From Eucommia ulmoides (lineage: Eukaryota; Streptophyta; Magnoliopsida; Garryales; Eucommiaceae), in assembly GCA_016647705.1 (NCBI GenBank), contig JAENRU010000469.1, positions 251,001 through 315,000 on the forward strand: a stretch of 64,000 nt of DNA, given 5' to 3'. The position numbers and the translations under genes were made by a program. Shown in pieces: positions 57,807 through 64,000 of the stretch. The first letter of the stretch is position 1. Every line of letters starts with the position of its first letter. The notes beneath the pieces are model-generated. The model was not told the DNA's origin. It ran no database searches and saw only the letters and a program-made list of their open reading frames with translations.

Positions 57807-58867
57807 CCCAAAAAGTGGTATTTTTTGTCCGAAAATGGAGAAAATTTAATTTTTGCGTCAAATTTGGTCTTTTGGGGCCATTTGTAGCCGTTTTTCTTTG
57901 AAGGCCGTTTCACATCGAAAAGTGGTAGTTTTGTCCAAAATGGACGCATTTGATTTCTCATTTCAAAATTGGTTTTCTTGGATATTTTGGGTGAGTTTTG
58001 CCCAGTAGGCCATTTCCGCCCGAAAAAGTGGTATTCTTCGTGCAAAATGGACGAAGTTTAATTTTTGGGTTAAACGCGGTCTTCTTGGGCTTTTGTTGCT
58101 ATTTTCTCATGAAAATTAGTATTTTTTGTCCAAAACAGACGCAGTCGAATTTTTGCGTAAAACTTGGTCTTTTTGGACTTTTTGTAGGCGTTTTGCTCTA
58201 AAGACCGTTTCACCCCAAAAAGTTGTAGTTTTCGCCGAAAATGGACGCATTTGATTCTTCATCTCAAAATTGAATTTTTTGGGTATTTTGGGTGCGGTTT
58301 GCTAAGTAGGCCGTTTGTGCCAAAAAAAGTGGTATTCTTCGTCCAAAATGGACGAAGTTTAATTTTTGGGGCCGTTTCGCACCGAAAAGTGGTAGTTTTG
58401 TCCAAAATGGACGCATTTGACTTCTCATTTCAAAATTGGCTTTCTTTGATATTTTGGGTGCGTTTTGCCCAGTAGGCCGTTTCCTCCCAAAAAAGTGGTT
58501 TTCTTCGTCCAAAATGGACGAAGTTTAATTTTCGGGTTAAACGCGGTCTTCTGGGGATTTTGTTGCCATTTTCTCCGGAAAAGTGGTATTTTTTGTCCAA
58601 ATTGGACGCAGTCGAATTTTTGAGTCAAAGTTGGCCATTTTGGGATTTTTGTTGGCGTTTTGCTCTGCAGACCGTTTCACCCCCAAAAAGTGGTAGTTTT
58701 CGCCAAAAATGGACGCATTTGATTTTTCATTTCAACATTGGTTTTTTTGGGTACGTTTTGCTCAGTAGGCCGTTTCTGCCCAAAAAAGTGGTATTCGTCG
58801 TCCAGAATGGACGAAATTGAATTTTCGGGTGAAACGCGGTCTTCTTGGGCCTTTGACGATATTTCAT
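57807..58867. repeat. S block, first of an identical-looking pair
   Basis: S order with GGCCATTTCCGCCC and TTCGTGCAAAATGG in B1, two otherwise rare changes that disrupt the head and the palindrome. The later part matches 54,186-55,246. Confidence 0.9.
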
Positions 58868-59928
58868 CCCAAAAAGTGGTATTTTTTGTCCGAAAATGGA
58901 GAAAATTTAATTTTTGCGTCAAATTTGGTCTTTTGGGGCCATTTGTAGCCGTTTTTCTTTGAAGGCCGTTTCACATCGAAAAGTGGTAGTTTTGTCCAAA
59001 ATGGACGCATTTGATTTCTCATTTCAAAATTGGTTTTCTTGGATATTTTGGGTGAGTTTTGCCCAGTAGGCCATTTCCGCCCGAAAAAGTGGTATTCTTC
59101 GTGCAAAATGGACGAAGTTTAATTTTTGGGTTAAACGCGGTCTTCTTGGGCTTTTGTTGCTATTTTCTCATGAAAATTAGTATTTTTTGTCCAAAACAGA
59201 CGCAGTCGAATTTTTGCGTAAAACTTGGTCTTTTTGGACTTTTTGTAGGCGTTTTGCTCTAAAGACCGTTTCACCCCAAAAAGTTGTAGTTTTCGCCGAA
59301 AATGGACGCATTTGATTCTTCATCTCAAAATTGAATTTTTTGGGTATTTTGGGTGCGGTTTGCTAAGTAGGCCGTTTGTGCCAAAAAAAGTGGTATTCTT
59401 CGTCCAAAATGGACGAAGTTTAATTTTTGGGGCCGTTTCGCACCGAAAAGTGGTAGTTTTGTCCAAAATGGACGCATTTGACTTCTCATTTCAAAATTGG
59501 CTTTCTTTGATATTTTGGGTGCGTTTTGCCCAGTAGGCCGTTTCCTCCCAAAAAAGTGGTTTTCTTCGTCCAAAATGGACGAAGTTTAATTTTCGGGTTA
59601 AACGCGGTCTTCTGGGGATTTTGTTGCCATTTTCTCCGGAAAAGTGGTATTTTTTGTCCAAATTGGACGCAGTCGAATTTTTGAGTCAAAGTTGGCCATT
59701 TTGGGATTTTTGTTGGCGTTTTGCTCTGCAGACCGTTTCACCCCCAAAAAGTGGTAGTTTTCGCCAAAAATGGACGCATTTGATTTTTCATTTCAACATT
59801 GGTTTTTTTGGGTACGTTTTGCTCAGTAGGCCGTTTCTGCCCAAAAAAGTGGTATTCGTCGTCCAGAATGGACGAAATTGAATTTTCGGGTGAAACGCGG
59901 TCTTCTTGGGCCTTTGACGATATTTCAT
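58868..59928. repeat. S block, second of an identical-looking pair
   Basis: Repeats GGCCATTTCC and TTCGTGCAAAATGG of the preceding block at exactly 1,061 bp. I found no difference between the two along most of their length. Confidence 0.9.
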
Positions 59929-61290
59929 CCCAAAAAGTGGTATTTTTTGTCCGAAAATGGAGAAAATTTAATTTTTGCGTCAAATTTGGTCTTTTGGGGC
60001 CATTTGTAGCCGTTTTTCTTTGAAGGCCGTTTCACATCGAAAAGTGGTAGTTTTGTCCAAAATGGACGCATTTGATTTCTCATTTCAAAATTGGTTTTCT
60101 TGGATATTTTGGGTGAGTTTTGCCCAGTAGGCCGTTTCCGCCCGAAAAAGTGGTATTCTTCGTCCAAAATGGACGAAGTTTAATTTTTGGGTTAAACGCG
60201 GTCTTGTTGGGCTTTTGTTACTATTTTCTCATGAAAATTGGTATTTTTGGTCCAAAACAGACGCAGTCGAATTTTTGCGTCAAACTTGGTCTTTTTGGAC
60301 TTTTTTTCGGCGTTTTGCTCTAAAGACCGTTTCACCCCAAAAAGTTGTAGTTTTCGCCGAAAATGGACGCATTTGATTCTTCATCTCAAAATTGAATTTT
60401 TTGGGTATTTTGGGTGCGGTTTGCTAAGTACGCCGTTTGTCCTAAAAAAAGTGGTATTCTTCGTCCAAAATGTACGAAGTTTAATTTTTGGGGCCGTTTT
60501 GCACCGAAAAGTGGTAGTTTTGTCCAAAATGGACGCATTTGACTTCTCATTTCAAAATTGGTTTTCTTCGATATTTTGGGTGCGTTTTGCCCAGTAGGTC
60601 GTTTCCTCCCGAAAAAGTGGTATTCTTCGTCCAAAATGGACGAAGTTTAATTTTCGGGTCAAACGCGGTCTTCTGGAGATTTTGTTGCCATTTTCTCCGG
60701 AAAAGTGGTATTTTTTTTCCAAAACTGACGCAATCAAATTTTTGAGTCAAACTTGTTCTTTTTGGACTTTTTCTGGGCGTTTTGCTCTGAAGACCGTTTC
60801 ACCCCAAAAAGCGGTAGTTTTCGCCAAAAATGGACGTATTTGATTTTTCGTTTCAAAATTGGTTTTCTTGGATATTTTCGGTGCGTTTTGCCCAGTAGGC
60901 CGTTTTCGCCCGAAAAAGTGGTATTCTTCGTCCGAAATGGACAAAGTTTAATTTTTGGGTCAAACGCGATCGTCTTGGGATTTTATTGCTATTTTCTCGT
61001 GAAAAGTGGTATTTTTGGTCCGAAACGGACGCAGTCGAATTTTTCAGTCAAAGTTGGCCATTTTGGGATTTTTGTTGGCGTTTTACTCTGCAGACTGTTT
61101 CACCCCCAAAAAGTGGTAGATTTCGCAAAAAATGGATGCATTTGATTTTTCATTTCAAAATTGGTTTTTTTGGGTGCGTTTTGCTCAGTAGGCCGTTTCT
61201 GCCCAAGCAAGTGGTATTCGTCGTCCAAAATGGACGAAATTGAATTTTCGGGTCAAACGCGGTCTTCCTGGGCCTTTGACGATATTTCAT
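59929..61290. repeat. M block, 1362 bp
   Basis: M order with GTCTTGTTGGGC in B1, TTTTTTTCGGCG in C1, CAGTAGGTCG at A3-B3, AAAAGCGGTAG in A5 and CGCGATCGTC in B5. Confidence 0.9.
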
Positions 61291-62049
61291 CCCAAAAAGT
61301 GGTATTTTTTGTCCGAAAATGGAGAAAATTTAATTTTTGCGTCAAATTTGGTCTTTTTGGGCCATTTGTAGCCGTTTTTCTTTGAAGGCCGTTCCACACC
61401 GAAAAGTGGTAGTTTTGTCCAAAATGGACGCATTTGATTTCTCATTTCAAAATTGGTTTTCTTGAATATTTTGGGTGAGTTTTGCCCAGTAGGCCGTTTC
61501 CGCCCGAAAAAGTGGTATTCTTCGTCCAAAATGGACGAAGTTTCATTTTGGGGCCGTTTCGCACCGAAAAGTGGTAGTTTTGTCCAAAATGGACTCATTT
61601 GACGTCTCATATCAAAATTGGTTTTCTTGGATATTTTGGGTGCGTTTTGCCCAGTAGGCCGTTTCCTCCCGAAAAAGTGGTATTCTTCGTCCAAAATGGA
61701 CGAAGTTTAATTTTCGGGTCAAACGCGGTCTTCAGGGGATTTTGTTGCCATTTTCTCCGGAAAAGTGGTATTTTTTGTCCAAATTGGACGCAGTCGAATT
61801 TTTGAGTCAAAGTTGGCCATTTTGGGATTTTTGTTGGCGTTTTGCTCTGCAGACCGTTTCACCCCCAAAAAGTGGTAGTTTTCGCCAAAAATGGACGCAT
61901 TTGATTTTTCATTTCAACATTGGTTTTTTTGGGTACGTTTTGCTCAGTAGGCCGTTTCTGCCCAAAAAAGTGGTATTCGTCGTCCAGAATGGACGAAATT
62001 GAATTTTCAGGTGAAACGCGGTCTTCTTGGGCCTTTGACGATATTTCAT
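61291..62049. repeat. Short block, 759 bp (2 trimers + 1 dimer)
   Basis: Reads C3 A1 B1' A3 B3 C2 A4 B4. The truncated B1 reads GTTTCATTTTGGGGCCG, so the standard B' breakpoint sits on the GTTTCATT form of B1, with one T fewer. This suggests that the junction was copied in by exchange with another block. Confidence 0.9.
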
Positions 62050-63411
62050 CCCAAAAAGTGGTATTTTTTGTCCGAAAATGGAGAAAATTTAATTTTTGCG
62101 TCAAATTTGGTCTTTTGGGCCATCTGTAGCCGTTTTTCTTTGAAGGCCGTTTCACATCGAAAAGTGGTAGTTTTGTCCAAAATGGACGCATTTGATTTCT
62201 CATTTCAAAATTGGTTTTCTTGGATATTTTGGGTGAGTTTTGCCCAGTAGGCCGTTTCCGCCCGAAAAAGTGGTATTCTTCGTCCAAAATGGACGAAGTT
62301 TCATTTTTGGCTCAAACGCAGTCTTCTTGGGCTTTTGTTGCTATTTTCTCATGAAAATTGGTATTTTTGGTCCAAAACAGACGCAGTCGAATTTTTGCGT
62401 CAAACTTGGTCTTTTTGGACTTTTTGTCGGCGTTTTGCTCTAAAGACCGTTTCACCCCAAAAAGTTGTAGTTTTCGCCGAAAATGGACGCATTTGATTCT
62501 TCATCTCAAAATTGAATTTTTTGGGTATTTTGGGTGCGGTTTGCTAAGTACGCCGTTTGTCCTAAAAAAAGTGGTATTCTTCGTCCAAAATGTACGAAGT
62601 TTAATTTTTGGGGCCGTTTTGCACCGTAAAGTGGTAGTTTTGTCCAAAATGGACGCATTTGACTTCCTATTTCAGAATTCGTTTTCTTGGATATTTTGGG
62701 TGCGTTTTGCCCAGTAGGCCGTTTCCTCCCGAAAAAGTGGTATTCTTCGTCCAAAATGGACGAAGTTTAATTTTCGGGTCAAACGCGGTCTTCTGGAGAT
62801 TTTGTTGCCATTTTCTCCGGAAAAGTGGTATTTTTTTTTTCCAAAACTGACGCAATCAAATTTTTGAGTCAAACTTGTTCTTTTTGGACTTTTTCTGGGC
62901 GTTTTGCTCTGAAGACCGTTTCACCCCAAAAAGTGGTAGTTTTCGCCAAAAATGGACGTATTTGATTTTTCGTTTCAAAATTGGTTTTCTTGGATATTTT
63001 CGGTGCGTTTTGCCCAGTAGGCCGTTTTCGCCCGAAAAAGTGGTATTCTTCGTCCGAAATGGACAAAGTTTAATTTTTGGGTCAAACGCGATCGTCTTGG
63101 GATTTTATTGCTATTTTCTCGTGAAAAGTGGTATTTTTGGTCCGAAACGGACGCAGTCGAATTTTTGAGTCAAAGTTGGCCATTTTGGGATTTTGTTGGC
63201 GTTTTACTCTGCAGACCGTTTCACCCCCAAAATGTGGTAGATTTCGCAAAAAATGGACGCATTTGATTTTTCATTTCAACATTGGTTTTTTTGGGTACGT
63301 TTTGCTCAGTAGGCCGTTTCTGCCCAAAAAAGTGGTATTCGTCGTCCAGAATGGACGAAATTGAATTTTCGGGTGAAACGCGGTCTTCTTGGGCCTTTGA
63401 CGATATTTCAT
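62050..63411. repeat. M block, 1362 bp
   Basis: M order. It has the longest T run of the C2m series (ten T, about 62,831-62,840), GCACCGTAAAGTGG in A3 and CAGAATTCG near 62,684. Confidence 0.9.
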
Positions 63412-64000
63412 CCCAAAAAGTGGTATTTTTTGTCCGAAAATGGAGAAAATTTAATTTTTGCGTCAAATTTGGTCTTTTGGGGCCATTTGTAGCCGTTTTT
63501 CTTTGAAGGCCGTTTCACATCGAAAAGTGGTAGTTTTGTCCAAAATGGACGCATTTGATTTCTCATTTCAAAATTGGTTTTCTTGGATATTTTGGGTGAG
63601 TTTTGCCCAGTAGGCCGTTTCCGCCCGAAAAAGTGGTATTCTTCGTCCAAAATGGACGAAGTTTCATTTTTGGCTCAAACGCGGTCTTCTTGGGCTTTTG
63701 TTGCTATTTTCTCATGAAAATTGGTATTTTTGGTCCAAAACAGACGCAGTCGAATTTTTGCGTCAAACTTGGTCTTTTTGGACTTTTTGTCGGCGTTTTG
63801 CTCTAAAGACCGTTTCACCCCAAAAAGTTGTAGTTTTCGCCGAAAATGGACGCATTTGATTCTTCATCTCAAAATTGAATTTTTTGGGTATTTTGGGTGC
63901 GGTTTGCCAAGTAGGCCGTTTGTCCCAAAAAAAGTGGTATTCTTCGTCCAAAATGGACGAAGTTTAATTTTTGGGTCAAACGCGGTGTTCTTGGGATTTT
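63412..64000. repeat. Start of another L block, cut by the window edge
   Basis: Reads C3 A1 B1 C1 A2 and a full-length B2 with GCGGTGTTCTTGGG, the marker of L subfamily a. The array continues to the right. Confidence 0.88.

Larger units (their letters stand above)
51628..58867. repeat. 3.62-kb super-repeat, two copies
   Basis: Series 1497-1061-1061 is followed by 1498-1062-1061, with anchors 3,619-3,621 bp apart. Shared rare variants run from about 51.4 kb to 57.9 kb. The A1-B1 part of the last block was then replaced by the GGCCATTTCC type. Confidence 0.92.
1..64000. repeat. Higher-order satellite DNA array filling the window
   Basis: Every part of the window can be assigned to one of three related monomer families (A, B, C) in the fixed order A-B-C and in a single orientation. 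The anchor C variant occurs 52 times at spacings of 594-1832 bp, most often 1061, about 1361 or 1498 bp. No inversion, unique insert, transposon, tRNA, rRNA or plausible gene was seen. Arrays with this hierarchy (monomer, trimer, higher-order block, super-repeat) are known from eukaryotic centromeric and heterochromatic satellites; the location and organism are inferred only in that general sense. Open frames of 60-210 codons exist on both strands but follow the repeat and shift at indels, so they are not annotated as genes. Confidence 0.98.

Noticed and set aside
1-64000. The many 60-140-codon open frames as a family of small proteins
   Set aside because: They overlap on both strands, begin and end wherever repeat variants create or remove stops, and have no recognisable domain, signal peptide or consistent start context.
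1-64000. CRISPR array
   Set aside because: Repeats are about 100 bp and directly adjoining, with no short conserved repeat alternating with unique spacers and no cas genes.
1-64000. Telomeric or subtelomeric repeat
   Set aside because: No run of a short telomere-type unit such as TTAGGG or TTTAGGG was seen.
1-64000. Ribosomal RNA intergenic spacer subrepeats
   Set aside because: Spacer subrepeats are possible in principle, but no rRNA gene segment appears in 64 kb and the array is far longer than such spacers usually are.

Overview
The whole 64,000-base window lies inside one continuous head-to-tail satellite DNA array. I see no protein-coding gene, RNA gene, transposon, CRISPR array or unique-sequence island, and both window ends cut through repeat monomers. 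An uninterrupted array of this size and hierarchy points to a eukaryotic nuclear genome, most likely a centromeric, pericentromeric or other heterochromatic region. Nothing in the sequence identifies the species. A hand count on a consensus repeat gives about 40% G+C, T well above A on the given strand, and no CpG depletion.

Architecture. The basic unit is a monomer of about 92-106 bp in three families: A (about 97-107 bp), B (about 101-104 bp) and C (about 91-96 bp). They always follow the order A-B-C, giving a trimer of about 300 bp. A truncated form of B (B', 61 bp) runs straight into the next A, giving an A-B' dimer of about 166 bp. One C variant (C3), marked by TCCGAAAATGGAGAAA, occurs once per higher-order block and was used as the anchor. 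Its 52 starts define 51 complete blocks. Almost all block lengths fit 300 x n + 166 x k, where n counts full trimers and k counts A-B' dimers: 594 (2,0), 759 (2,1), 1061 (3,1; class S, 21 blocks), about 1361 (4,1; class M, 13 blocks), 1498 (5,0; class L, 6 blocks), 1529 (4,2), 1663 (5,1) and 1832 (5,2). One 1198-bp block departs because it carries a C/A chimera.

Layout. 1-8,798 holds mixed block types with no tandem super-repeat. 8,799-15,757 is a 2.417-kb (S+M) super-repeat in three copies, the third shortened. 15,758-17,255 is an L block. 17,256-22,103 is a 2.42-kb (M+S) super-repeat in two copies. 22,104-34,023 is a mixed series. 34,024-42,866 is a 4.42-kb (S+1529+1832) super-repeat in two copies. 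42,867-47,713 repeats much of 31.6-35.1 kb at a distance of about 11.27 kb. 47,714-51,627 is a 1.957-kb super-repeat in two copies. 51,628-58,867 is a 3.62-kb (L+S+S) super-repeat in two copies. 57,807-59,928 is a nearly identical pair of S blocks. 59,929-64,000 is a mixed series that ends in the start of another L block.

Interpretation. The nested near-identical copies, hybrid monomers and block lengths that change by whole trimers are what repeated unequal exchange or gene conversion in a satellite leaves behind. Two short boxes are shared by all monomer families (AAAGTGGTA and a GTCC-N5-GGAC dyad). B-type monomers carry an 8-bp-arm palindrome and a motif one core base short of the CENP-B box consensus; whether any protein binds either is unknown. 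Block coordinates were read by eye and may be off by a base or two.
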